DNA of 64,000 nt from Sphingomicrobium arenosum (GTDB lineage: Bacteria > Pseudomonadota > Alphaproteobacteria > Sphingomonadales > Sphingomonadaceae): contig NZ_JANPVN010000001.1 of NCBI RefSeq assembly GCF_026157085.1, positions 248,001 through 312,000 of the forward strand, given 5' to 3'. Of the stretch, positions 28,938-38,783 are shown piece by piece (positions within the stretch are counted from its first letter, which is position 1; each line of letters opens with the position of its first letter). The notes beneath the pieces are model-generated. The model made no database searches. It was not told where the DNA came from and saw only the letters and a program-made list of their open reading frames with translations. The translations under genes were made by a program, and so were the position numbers.

Positions 28938-29606
28938 ATGTTCAAAACTATCGGTAAAGTTACCATCGGCCTCGCCGCGCTTTCGATGATCGCCGCGCCA
29001 GGCACGGCGCAGGATCGTGACCGCAGCAAGATTCGCGCCTATGTCCCCGAGCTCAGCCACGGCCGGGTGCCTACCGAGGTCGCGCAGGATCCGGCCAACA
29101 CGCTGACCTTTACGCTCGACAATGGCGGCATCATCGAGATCCAGTTGCGCCCCGATGCCGCGCCGCAGCATGTCTTTCGCATCCAGACGCTTGCCAGCCA
29201 GGGCTTCTATGACGGCCTGACCTTCCACCGTGTCATTCCCGGCTTCATGGCGCAGGGCGGCGACCCCTTGGGCAACGGTCAGGGCGGTTCGGAACTTCCC
29301 GATCTGCCGGCCGAATTTTCTACCCTGCCTCACCTTCGCGGCGTCTTCGCCATGGCCCGCGCCAATGACGAGAATAGCGCCAACAGCCAGTTCTACATCA
29401 TGCTCGCCCCCAACTTCCGCCTCGACGAGAATTACACCGTCGTCGGGCGCGTGAAGCGCGGCATGAACACGGTCGACGCCATCAACCAGGGCGAGCCTCC
29501 GGCCAACCCGACCAAGATCGTCACCGCGCGTATCGGCGGCTCGCTGCCCGCTACGCCGGCCGTCGCCGCCACCACCGCCGAGACCGTCGAACAGCCCGAG
29601 GGCTAG
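28938..29606 (+). CDS. periplasmic cyclophilin-type peptidyl-prolyl isomerase
   Basis: 222 residues with a signal peptide ([25 protein letters not shown]). The cyclophilin fold is shown by '[21 protein letters not shown]' (catalytic Arg in FHRV and Gln), '[22 protein letters not shown]' and 'YTVVGRV'. It catalyses proline isomerisation on exported proteins. There is an unusually long N-terminal lead before the first strand and a low-complexity Ala/Thr/Glu tail. Gene order coaD-cyclophilin-queA-tgt is common in alphaproteobacteria. Confidence 0.93.
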   Translation: MFKTIGKVTIGLAALSMIAAPGTAQDRDRSKIRAYVPELSHGRVPTEVAQDPANTLTFTLDNGGIIEIQLRPDAAPQHVFRIQTLASQGFYDGLTFHRVIPGFMAQGGDPLGNGQGGSELPDLPAEFSTLPHLRGVFAMARANDENSANSQFYIMLAPNFRLDENYTVVGRVKRGMNTVDAINQGEPPANPTKIVTARIGGSLPATPAVAATTAETVEQPEG

Positions 29607-29613
29607 GACCGCG

Positions 29614-30645
29614 ATGAAAGTCGACGCCTTCGACTTCGAGCTTCCGCAAGACCGTATCGCGCTGCGCCCCGTGCGCCCGCGCGATGCGGCCCGGATGCTG
29701 TTCGTCCATGGCGATCGGATCGCCGACAAGGCCGTGCTCGACCTCCCCGATCTGCTGCGTCCCGAAGACTGCCTTGTCTTCAACGATACCAAGGTCATCC
29801 CCGCGCAGCTCGAGGGCCGGCGTGGGGAGGCCAAGGTTGGCGCGACCCTGCACAAGCGTGAAGGCACGCGCGATTGGCGCGCCTTTATCCGCAACGCCAA
29901 GCGCGTGCGCGAGGGCGACCGCATTGACTTCGGCCAGGGCGTCACCGCTATCGCTTCGGATCGCGCCGCCGACGGAAGCATCCTCCTCAGCTTCGAGGGC
30001 GAGGAGCCGGTCGAACTGCTCCTCACCCGCGCCGGCACCATGCCGCTCCCGCCCTATATTGCCTCCAAGCGCGGCGTGGACGAGGCTGACGCCGAGGATT
30101 ACCAGACCATGTTCGCGAGAGAGGAGGGCGCCGTCGCCGCGCCGACCGCCTCCTTGCACTTCACCGACCGCCTCATCGAGAAGATCGACGCCGCAGGTAT
30201 CGGCCGCGAAACCCTCACCCTCCATGTCGGCGCAGGCACCTTCCTGCCGGTCAAGGTCGACGATACCGACGATCATCAGATGCACGCCGAATTCGGCCGC
30301 ATCGATGCCGAGACCGCCGCCCGCCTCAACGCGGTGCGGACACGGGGAGGGCGGCTCATCGCCGTCGGCACCACGGCGCTGCGCCTCCTCGAAAGCGCCG
30401 CCGACGAAGATGGCGTCATCCACCCGTTCGCCGCCGACACGTCGATCTTCATCACGCCGGGCTACAAGTTCCGCGCAGTCGGCGGCCTCATGACCAACTT
30501 TCACCTCCCCAAGTCGACCCTCTTCATGCTCGTCAGCGCGCTGATGGGGCTGCCGACAATGAAAGCCGCCTACGATCATGCGATCGCAGGCGGCTATCGG
30601 TTCTATTCCTACGGCGACAGCTCACTGCTGCTGCCTGAAGGGTAG
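29614..30645 (+). CDS. queA: S-adenosylmethionine:tRNA ribosyltransferase-isomerase
   Basis: 343 residues. Family blocks are intact: '[24 protein letters not shown]', '[17 protein letters not shown]', 'TMPLPPYI', '[22 protein letters not shown]', '[12 protein letters not shown]', '[34 protein letters not shown]'. It converts preQ1-tRNA to epoxyqueuosine-tRNA. It begins 7 bases after the cyclophilin gene. The partner tgt is downstream, but separated by an oppositely oriented gene. Confidence 0.96.
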   Translation: MKVDAFDFELPQDRIALRPVRPRDAARMLFVHGDRIADKAVLDLPDLLRPEDCLVFNDTKVIPAQLEGRRGEAKVGATLHKREGTRDWRAFIRNAKRVREGDRIDFGQGVTAIASDRAADGSILLSFEGEEPVELLLTRAGTMPLPPYIASKRGVDEADAEDYQTMFAREEGAVAAPTASLHFTDRLIEKIDAAGIGRETLTLHVGAGTFLPVKVDDTDDHQMHAEFGRIDAETAARLNAVRTRGGRLIAVGTTALRLLESAADEDGVIHPFAADTSIFITPGYKFRAVGGLMTNFHLPKSTLFMLVSALMGLPTMKAAYDHAIAGGYRFYSYGDSSLLLPEG

Positions 30646-30648
30646 GGG

Positions 30649-31104
30649 TTAGGCGAGGGCGCCTTCCTCCTGCGGGATGCGCAGGACCTGCCCCGGATAG
30701 ATCTTGTCCGGATCCTCGAGCATCGGCTTGTTCGCCTCGAAGATGCGCATATAGGCATTGGCGTCGCCATATTCCTCCTTGGCGATCTTCGACAGCGTGT
30801 CGCCGCTTTCGACGCGGTGCCAATTGGCAGCCGTCCCGCCGCGCGTTGCGGCAAGCTCGTCATCGTCGACACCCGAAATGTGCTTGGTATTGCCGGCGAT
30901 CGCCAGCAGCTTTTCCTTGGTCGCCTGGTCCGGCACTTTGCCCGAAATCTTCACCCGGTCGCCCTCCACGCGAACCTTGATGTCGCCTTCGAGCCCCATG
31001 CGCTCGATTTCGCGGCGGATGCTCTCGGCCTTCACTTCGGCATCCGACGCCTCGTCGAACAGTTCCTTGCCGTCATCCTTCTTGAAAATGTCGAACAGTC
31101 CCAT
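30649..31104 (-). CDS. BON and LysM domain protein, YgaU/Kbp-like
   Basis: 151 residues. An N-terminal BON domain (residues 15-85: 'AEVKAESIRREIERMGLEGDIKVRVEGDRVKISGKVPDQATKEKLLAIAGNTKHISGVDD') precedes a LysM domain (residues 93-148: 'WHRVESGDTLSKIAKEEYGDANAYMRIFEANKPMLEDPDKIYPGQVLRIP'). This is the layout of E. coli Kbp (YgaU), a cytoplasmic potassium-binding protein. No signal peptide is seen, which agrees. It is inserted antiparallel between queA and tgt, ending three bases from queA. Confidence 0.9.
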   Translation of the reverse strand: MGLFDIFKKDDGKELFDEASDAEVKAESIRREIERMGLEGDIKVRVEGDRVKISGKVPDQATKEKLLAIAGNTKHISGVDDDELAATRGGTAANWHRVESGDTLSKIAKEEYGDANAYMRIFEANKPMLEDPDKIYPGQVLRIPQEEGALA

Positions 31105-31223
31105 GTGTCTCGCTCCTCTTTTTACGTTATGCCCCTGAAACGAGCCGACGACTTGCCTCGTTCCGGCAGGCGCGGCGAGATGCCTTTTCCGAGCGCCCGA
31201 TGGCGAGGTCCTTCCGCTAATAG

Positions 31224-32390
<1,167 letters not shown>

Positions 32391-32426
32391 CGCTGCCTTT
32401 ACCCTGTTGGCGCCACCAAGGCGGGG

Positions 32427-33926
32427 ATGAAGATGGACAACGTCACCCGCCCGGCCGCCGACGCCCGCCAGCAACGCATCGCCTTTGCGCTCGCGAGTTT
32501 GTTTGCGCTGTTCTGCCTGTGGCTCAACCCGGTCGGCTATGTCGGCTCGGGCGCTGACGATGAGCATTATCTCGCCGCCGCGCGCTGCTGGGTAGAGGCA
32601 GGCGGGCCCTGCCTCCCGACCGATCATTGGCAGACCCGCTGGCCGGTCATCGCTCCCGTTGCCGCCGCGCTCGCCCTTTTCGGTGACAGCCGCGCCAGCG
32701 TCGCCGTCGGATCGAGCCTCAGCTTCGGTCTCCTCCTCGTCGGCATCGCCGCTCTTGGCACGCGTTGGTTCGGTTGGCGCGCGGGCGTCGCCGCGCTCGT
32801 CGCTATCGCCGCAACACCCATCGTCGCGACCTTCGCGCTGACCCCCAATCCCAACGTGACCGAGCTCGCCTTCCAGCTGCTCGCACTGACCGCCGCCACG
32901 ATCGCCTATCGCCGCGGCTCGGCGCGCTGGGCGTTTGTCGGTGGCATGCTCGCCGCACTGGCAGTCGCCACCCGCAACACCTCGATCCTCTTCCTCGGGG
33001 TCAGCGCGCTCGCCTGGCTGTTCCTCGACAAGGAGCGCCGCAAACCGCTCCTCTGGGCCATCGGCGGCCTCGTCGCCGTTCTCGGCGCAGAAATGACAGC
33101 CTATGCCATCGCCACCGGCGATCCGCTCGGTCGCTACACACTGGCGCTGTCACACACCGGCATTCCCTCGACCGAATTGCCCGAAGGGTTCGACACCAGC
33201 GCCTCGCCGCTGTTCAATCCGGCCTATATCGCCGCCTGGCGCCGCGAGATGGGGATCGAGCTGTTCTGGCCCATCGACGGATGGCTCAACGTGCTGGCGG
33301 GCCAGCGGCTCGGGCCACTCCTCATCGCCGCCTTGTTCGGCACCCTGCTGTTGCGCCGTCGCCTGTCGCCCGAGACACGCACCATCCTCGCCCGCGCCGC
33401 GCTCGGTACCGGACTCTTCATCATCCTCCTCACCTGGGGCCTCGCGGTCGATCCGAAGGCACGAATGTTCATGAGCGCGGGTGCGCTCGCCGCGCTGACC
33501 TTGGGGGCGCTCGTCGCGGCGCGTCCCGATGGCCGCACCGCACTGCTTGGCTATGCGCTGCTCGCCTTCCATCTCATCCTCGGGCTCGCCACCATCGCCG
33601 CTTATCCGCACAGCCGTAACGGCGAAGCCGCCGCCGCGCGCTGGATCGCCGAGCATGGCGAGCAAGTCGAACTCTTTCCCGGCGCGGTGACCTATCTCAC
33701 CTTCCTCGACGGCGTCGCCGACCTGCCGCTCCAGGGCAGTGGCCAGCCCATGCTGATCGCGCTTACCGGCGGCCCGTGCGAAACCGCCATCGTCGACCAA
33801 CCCGGCTACGGCCCCACCGCGCGCGTCATCGACCGCGCCGACCAGGGGCCGGCGACCTCGGCGGAACTGTGCCTGTTCGAATATGCGCCCGACTATTGGG
33901 AACGCCCCGACCAGCGTACGCGCTAG
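32427..33926 (+). CDS. GT39-like polytopic membrane protein (paralogue 1)
   Basis: 499 residues with 9-11 predicted membrane segments. Residues 28-75 contain 'LNPVGYVGSGADDEHYLAAARCWVEAGGPCLPTDHWQTRWPVIAP': the first periplasmic loop with an acidic pair, as in the PMT/ArnT (GT39/GT83) glycosyltransferase fold that uses polyprenyl-phosphate sugars. The C-terminal 80 residues form a soluble periplasmic domain (VELFPGAVTYLTFLDG ... LCLFEYAPDYWERP). A second gene near 54 kb shares the loop signature and length. The substrate is unknown. It starts 36 bases after tgt with an ATGAAGATGG context (a second ATG lies two codons on). Confidence 0.75.
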   Translation: MKMDNVTRPAADARQQRIAFALASLFALFCLWLNPVGYVGSGADDEHYLAAARCWVEAGGPCLPTDHWQTRWPVIAPVAAALALFGDSRASVAVGSSLSFGLLLVGIAALGTRWFGWRAGVAALVAIAATPIVATFALTPNPNVTELAFQLLALTAATIAYRRGSARWAFVGGMLAALAVATRNTSILFLGVSALAWLFLDKERRKPLLWAIGGLVAVLGAEMTAYAIATGDPLGRYTLALSHTGIPSTELPEGFDTSASPLFNPAYIAAWRREMGIELFWPIDGWLNVLAGQRLGPLLIAALFGTLLLRRRLSPETRTILARAALGTGLFIILLTWGLAVDPKARMFMSAGALAALTLGALVAARPDGRTALLGYALLAFHLILGLATIAAYPHSRNGEAAAARWIAEHGEQVELFPGAVTYLTFLDGVADLPLQGSGQPMLIALTGGPCETAIVDQPGYGPTARVIDRADQGPATSAELCLFEYAPDYWERPDQRTR

Positions 33927-33944
33927 CCGGAAACGGCGAGTGGC

Positions 33945-35357
<1,413 letters not shown>

Positions 35358-35452
35358 GAAAATATCCGGAAAAAATCAAAGCAAGAAGCAGGCGAGAACC
35401 TGCCCGCGCGCCTTGCCCGCAAATAGGGCAAAGGTCAAGATTTGACCTCGGT

Positions 35453-35911
35453 TCAGTCGTTCTGGGAGGCGGTTTGCCCTGCGACGGGGCGCAACCGCTG
35501 GAACCGCTCGATCCGGCACGAGCCGCCCATCCGCGTGCGAATGACGTCGCGCCGCGCGCACAAACGCTCGTCGTCGGGCTGGACGTAGAAACCGCCGTAA
35601 AAATCGAGGCTCGGGCAGCGCGCATCCATCGTTACCCGCATGCGGCTGTTGTCCTCGAGCAGGAAATCGATGCTGCGCGGTCCGACGAGCCGGGCCCCGG
35701 CGATCCGTGCGCTATCGAAACAACGCGGCCCGCGCTCGACCGAAAATTGCAGCGGCTCCGACCTTTTGGGGCGGATCGGCACGCGAATAACCAGCTGGTT
35801 GCGGATGACCACGCGGCGCACCCGCGGCGCCGTTTCGGGCGCGCGGCGCAGCATTCGCTCGGGCTGGTCGGCGGTGCCGAGCAGCAGCGCTGCCATCGCG
35901 CTTAGGATCAT
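35453..35911 (-). CDS. hypothetical secreted protein
   Basis: 152 residues from the ATG that gives a short hydrophobic leader (MILSAMAALLLGTA). The mature part is basic and beta-rich: 'RVRRVVIRNQLVIRVPIRPKR', 'IAGARLVGPRSIDFLLEDNSRMRVTMDARCPSLDFYGGFYVQPDDERLCARRDVIRTRMGGSCRIERFQRL'. Four cysteines in the second half suggest periplasmic disulfides. Proteins of this kind recur in sphingomonads without an assigned role. A longer start upstream would add 34 residues with no signal-like sequence. Confidence 0.6.
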   Translation of the reverse strand: MILSAMAALLLGTADQPERMLRRAPETAPRVRRVVIRNQLVIRVPIRPKRSEPLQFSVERGPRCFDSARIAGARLVGPRSIDFLLEDNSRMRVTMDARCPSLDFYGGFYVQPDDERLCARRDVIRTRMGGSCRIERFQRLRPVAGQTASQND

Positions 35912-36108
35912 TGGCTCGCTCTCATTGGCTCGTGCGATTGCCACTTGGCAATTGAACCGTAAATGAATTTTTGATTTTTCCCTGTGCATGGCGCTGCTTG
36001 CACCCTGTCGCAAGAGTCTCTAGATGGCACTCGCGACATTTACCCCAACGGCGGGCCGGGGGCGTTCAACCGTGGCTTGCCGAACAACACTTCCAGGAGA
36101 TTTTGGAA

Positions 36109-36930
36109 ATGGCGACTGAAGCGCCCAAGTCGGTTCTGCCGGTCATGTACAACGACCTCGAGCCGATTACCAAGGACAAGCATGGCAAGATGAAGGTCAA
36201 GACCTTCGACAAGATGCCGTTCGCTGCGAAGATGCACGCGGTTCCGGTGACCGTCGAGGAAATCCCGCTGCTCCAGCGCCATTTCCCGATCGTCTTCACC
36301 ACCGGCGAGAACATGCTGCCGATCGCGCTGATGGGCCTCAACGAAGGCGCCAACGCCTTCTTCGACGACGAAGGCAATCTCGTCGACAACAAGGTATACC
36401 TGCCGGCCTACCTGCGCCGCTATCCCTTCATGCTCGCCCGCCTGCGCAAGGATTCGGAAGAGCTCTCGCTGTGCATCGACCCGACCTCGGGCGTGCTCGA
36501 CGAGAAGGAAGGCGATGCCCTGTTCGACGGCGATGCGCCCTCGCAGCGCACCCAGGACATCCTCAAGTTCTGCGAGCAGTTCGAAACCTCGGCGCAGCGC
36601 ACCGGCGCCTTCGTCGAAGAACTCAAGAAGCTCGACATCCTCATGGACGGCGAAGTGGCGATCCAGCCCGATGGCATGGACAAGCCCTATCTCTATCGCG
36701 GTTTCAAGATGATCGACGAAGCCAAGTTCCGTGAACTGAAGGGCGACCAGCTGCGCAAGATGAACCAGAACGGCATGCTGCCGATCGTCATCGCGCACCT
36801 CTTCTCGCTCGGCCAGATCCGCGACATCTTCGCGCGTCAGGTTCGCGCCGGCAAGGGCCCGGTGTCGGTCGAGGAACTCGAAGGCACCAAGGGTGACAAG
36901 CCTGCCAAGGGCAAGAAGGAAAAGGCGTAA
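36109..36930 (+). CDS. SapC family protein
   Basis: 273 residues starting at ATG 11 bases after AGGAGA. Family features: 'VLPVMYNDLEPITKDKHGKMKVK', 'AVPVTVEEIPLLQRHFPIVFTTGENMLPIALMGL', 'VYLPAYLRRYPFMLARL', 'LCIDPTSGVLDEKEGDALFDGDAPSQRTQDILKFCEQFETSAQRT'. SapC was first linked to S-layer protein export in Campylobacter; most homologues in alphaproteobacteria are of unproven role. A lysine-rich tail (KPAKGKKEKA) ends the protein. A strong terminator follows. Confidence 0.88.
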   Translation: MATEAPKSVLPVMYNDLEPITKDKHGKMKVKTFDKMPFAAKMHAVPVTVEEIPLLQRHFPIVFTTGENMLPIALMGLNEGANAFFDDEGNLVDNKVYLPAYLRRYPFMLARLRKDSEELSLCIDPTSGVLDEKEGDALFDGDAPSQRTQDILKFCEQFETSAQRTGAFVEELKKLDILMDGEVAIQPDGMDKPYLYRGFKMIDEAKFRELKGDQLRKMNQNGMLPIVIAHLFSLGQIRDIFARQVRAGKGPVSVEELEGTKGDKPAKGKKEKA

Positions 36931-36982
36931 GCCCGACCTCGCCGCGGCGGTGTGAAAGCCTCGCCGCGGTGCGCTGAAAAAT

Positions 36983-37015
36983 GGCCCCGCTTCCCATGGG
37001 AGGCGGGGCCTTTTT
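36983..37015 (+). terminator. rho-independent terminator after the SapC gene
   Basis: Stem GGCCCCGC with GCGGGGCC, extended by CCC/GGG within the 12-base interior, followed by TTTTT. It also abuts the stop codon of the convergent amidohydrolase gene. Confidence 0.92.
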
Positions 37016-37857
37016 CATTCGGCCGCCTGTCGCTCGCCTGATGGAAGCGCCGCCTCGATTCTGGCGGCAATGGCCGTGACCAGCCGCGTGATCCGTCCCA
37101 TCCCGCTCCCCGGCACGCGCAGGGCCCTGCCGAGATAAAGCGACCGATCGATCTCCAGCTGCAGGACATGGACGCCGCGCGTCGGGGCGCCGTGACGCCG
37201 CGCGATCTCGCCGCCCGCATAAGGGTGGTTCAATCCCGCCTCGAGCCCCGCTGCTTCGATTGCCGCGACGGCCGCCGCGCCAACCCACGGCGCTGCACTG
37301 CTGCCATGCCGATCCCCAAGCACCAAGCGCGGCAACCCCCGTTTCCTGGGCGGCATCGAATGACAATCCAGCAGAATCGCCGCGCCCTGGCGCTCGACCG
37401 TCTCGTCGATCATCCGCTCGAGCGCTGCATGATAGGGCGTCCAGGCATCGGCGATGCGCTGCTCGAGGGCGGGCAGGGGGACAGGTTCCTTCCACAGTGA
37501 CTTCCCCGCACCCTTGGCGATCACGATGCCGAGCCCATGCGCGGCCTTGCTACCTGGCGGCGCGGGGGGTGTGCCGGGATGAAGGGCGGCAACCCGCTCG
37601 TCGGGCGCCCGATTGGGGTCGAGCGCGGCGCGCGGTGTCCGCGCTACCACGGCGCCATGCCCCGCCTCGATGAGCGGCGCGACCAATCTGTCCACATAAG
37701 GGTCGGCCAGCGCCGCCAGCGCCCGCGCACCTCCATGCACCTGCCGCGCCAGAGCCGGAGGGCAATCGCGCCCTGAATGCGGCACCGACAGGAGCAGCGG
37801 ACTGTTACTGCGGGGGGCGATCACGATCGGGGCGGGGAGGGCGGCGTCGGGCAGCAT
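37015..37857 (-). CDS. N-formylglutamate amidohydrolase family protein
   Basis: 280 residues of the FGase family: 'PLLLSVPHSGRDCPP' with metal ligand His, 'ADPYVDRLVAPLIEAG', 'RTPRAALDPNRAPDE', 'YHAALERMIDETVERQGAAILLDCHSMPP' and 'LNHPYAGGEIARRHGAPTRGVHVLQLEIDRSLYL'. The prototype hydrolyses N-formyl-L-glutamate in the histidine pathway; no hut genes are near, so the in vivo substrate is open. It is divergent from cpdR, an arrangement I recognise from many alphaproteobacteria. The terminal stop overlaps the SapC terminator tail. Confidence 0.9.
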   Translation of the reverse strand: MLPDAALPAPIVIAPRSNSPLLLSVPHSGRDCPPALARQVHGGARALAALADPYVDRLVAPLIEAGHGAVVARTPRAALDPNRAPDERVAALHPGTPPAPPGSKAAHGLGIVIAKGAGKSLWKEPVPLPALEQRIADAWTPYHAALERMIDETVERQGAAILLDCHSMPPRKRGLPRLVLGDRHGSSAAPWVGAAAVAAIEAAGLEAGLNHPYAGGEIARRHGAPTRGVHVLQLEIDRSLYLGRALRVPGSGMGRITRLVTAIAARIEAALPSGERQAAE

Positions 37858-37946
37858 CGTGGCCCGGACGTACCACTTTGTGACAGTCGCGTCCTCATCA
37901 TCCTTAACGACTGGAAAATTGTCCGCGACAGGCGCATAGGGAAAAT

Positions 37947-38324
37947 ATGTCGAGGATACTGCTAGCCGAAGACGATCAGTCGATGCGCGAATATCTGGCG
38001 CGCGCGCTCGAACGCGTCGGCTATGAGGTCGTCGCGGTCGATTGCGGCACCAAGGCGCTGCCGCTGCTCGAGGAGGGGAAGTACGACCTGCTCCTCACCG
38101 ATATCGTCATGCCCGAAATGGACGGGATCGAACTGGCGCAAAAGGCGAGCGCGCTCGATCCCGCCATCCGCGTGATGTTCATCACGGGCTTTGCCGCCGT
38201 CGCGCTCCAGGCCGGTCGCACCGCGCCCGAGGCCAAGCTCCTGTCCAAGCCCTTCCATTTGAAGGACCTTGTCGCCGAGGTGGATCGGATGTTCCAGACC
38301 GAGGACCAGCACGGCCGCTTGTAA
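37947..38324 (+). CDS. cpdR: cell-cycle response regulator CpdR
   Basis: 125 residues, a single receiver domain. The acidic pocket is D9/D10, the phosphorylation site is D52 in 'LLTDIVMPEMDG', followed by T in 'MFITGFAA' and K in 'LLSKPFH'. The 'AEDDQSMREYLARALERVGYEV' start and 'FAAVALQAG...EAKLLSKPFHLKDLVAEVDRM' end are those of CpdR. In Caulobacter, unphosphorylated CpdR brings ClpXP to the pole so that CtrA and other substrates are degraded. It has no output domain. A tRNA gene and then a gene with a CtrA-type site follow. Confidence 0.93.
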   Translation: MSRILLAEDDQSMREYLARALERVGYEVVAVDCGTKALPLLEEGKYDLLLTDIVMPEMDGIELAQKASALDPAIRVMFITGFAAVALQAGRTAPEAKLLSKPFHLKDLVAEVDRMFQTEDQHGRL

Positions 38325-38395
38325 GGCTTTTTCGCGAAAGCGGAAAAAAGGGGTTGGCAAGGCGGCGATCCTTTCCTAAATGCCGCCTCCGTCAT

Positions 38396-38470
38396 GGGCG
38401 TGTAGCTCAGTGGTAGAGCACTATGTTGACATCGTAGGGGTCGCAAGTTCAATCCTTGCCACGCCCACCA
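38396..38470 (+). tRNA. tRNA-Val (anticodon GAC)
   Basis: Full cloverleaf: acceptor GGGCGTG pairs with CACGCCC, D arm GCTC/GAGC, anticodon stem CTATG/CGTAG with loop TTGACAT (anticodon GAC at 38428-38430), T arm GCAAG-TTCAATC-CTTGC, and encoded ACCA at the 3' end. Length 75 bases. Confidence 0.97.
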
Positions 38471-38498
38471 TGACCTCCCGATCACGGGACAATCAAAA

Positions 38499-38531
38499 GG
38501 CGGCTCCGACCTCGCGTCGGGCCGCCTTTTT
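38499..38531 (+). terminator. rho-independent terminator after tRNA-Val
   Basis: Stem GGCGGC-T-CCGAC with GTCGG-GCCGCC (one bulged T), loop CTCGC, then TTTTT. It begins 28 bases after the tRNA. Confidence 0.9.
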
Positions 38532-38614
38532 GCTTATCCGCCCCTGCTCATGGTCGGCAGCCGACCGATGGCGGGAATGTCGGATAAACGACTGATGTGG
38601 CTTTCAAGCACGCA

Positions 38615-38629
38615 TTAATCGTTAATTAA
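38615..38629 (+). promoter_or_regulatory. candidate CtrA binding site
   Basis: Exact TTAA-N7-TTAA (spacer TCGTTAA), the full CtrA recognition pattern known from Caulobacter and relatives, 155 bases before the autotransporter start. The stretch is AT-rich in a GC-rich genome, so chance must be considered. Confidence 0.5.
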
Positions 38630-38783
38630 ATTTAATGGGTTGAACGCGGTCAACATTCCAGTCTATCGGGCATCGTACTCGGGGAGGGGGGGGGCTGCGT
38701 CCGTGGCCCGGCTTTTCCGGAAAATTTGTGGAAACGATCGTCGCTCCTGCACGTGCGGGGCGCGTGTTTGTGGAGTTGTATCT

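Larger units (their letters stand above)
38471..38783 (+). other. intergenic region between tRNA-Val and the autotransporter gene
   Basis: 313 bases without a convincing gene. It holds the tRNA terminator, an AT-rich block around 38611-38636 with a CtrA-type site, and an imperfect palindrome TTGAACGCGGTCAA (38640-38653). An in-frame extension of the autotransporter gene reads through part of it but encodes cysteine- and arginine-rich sequence unlike a signal peptide. Confidence 0.6.

Noticed and set aside
28869..30041. 390-residue minus-strand frame over cyclophilin and queA
   Set aside because: Spans the junction of two well-supported plus-strand genes and resembles no family.
38325..38362. 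Hairpin after cpdR (CTTTTTCGC with GCGGAAAAAAG) as terminator
   Set aside because: Weak AT-rich stem with no clear T tract after it on the plus strand; left unassigned.
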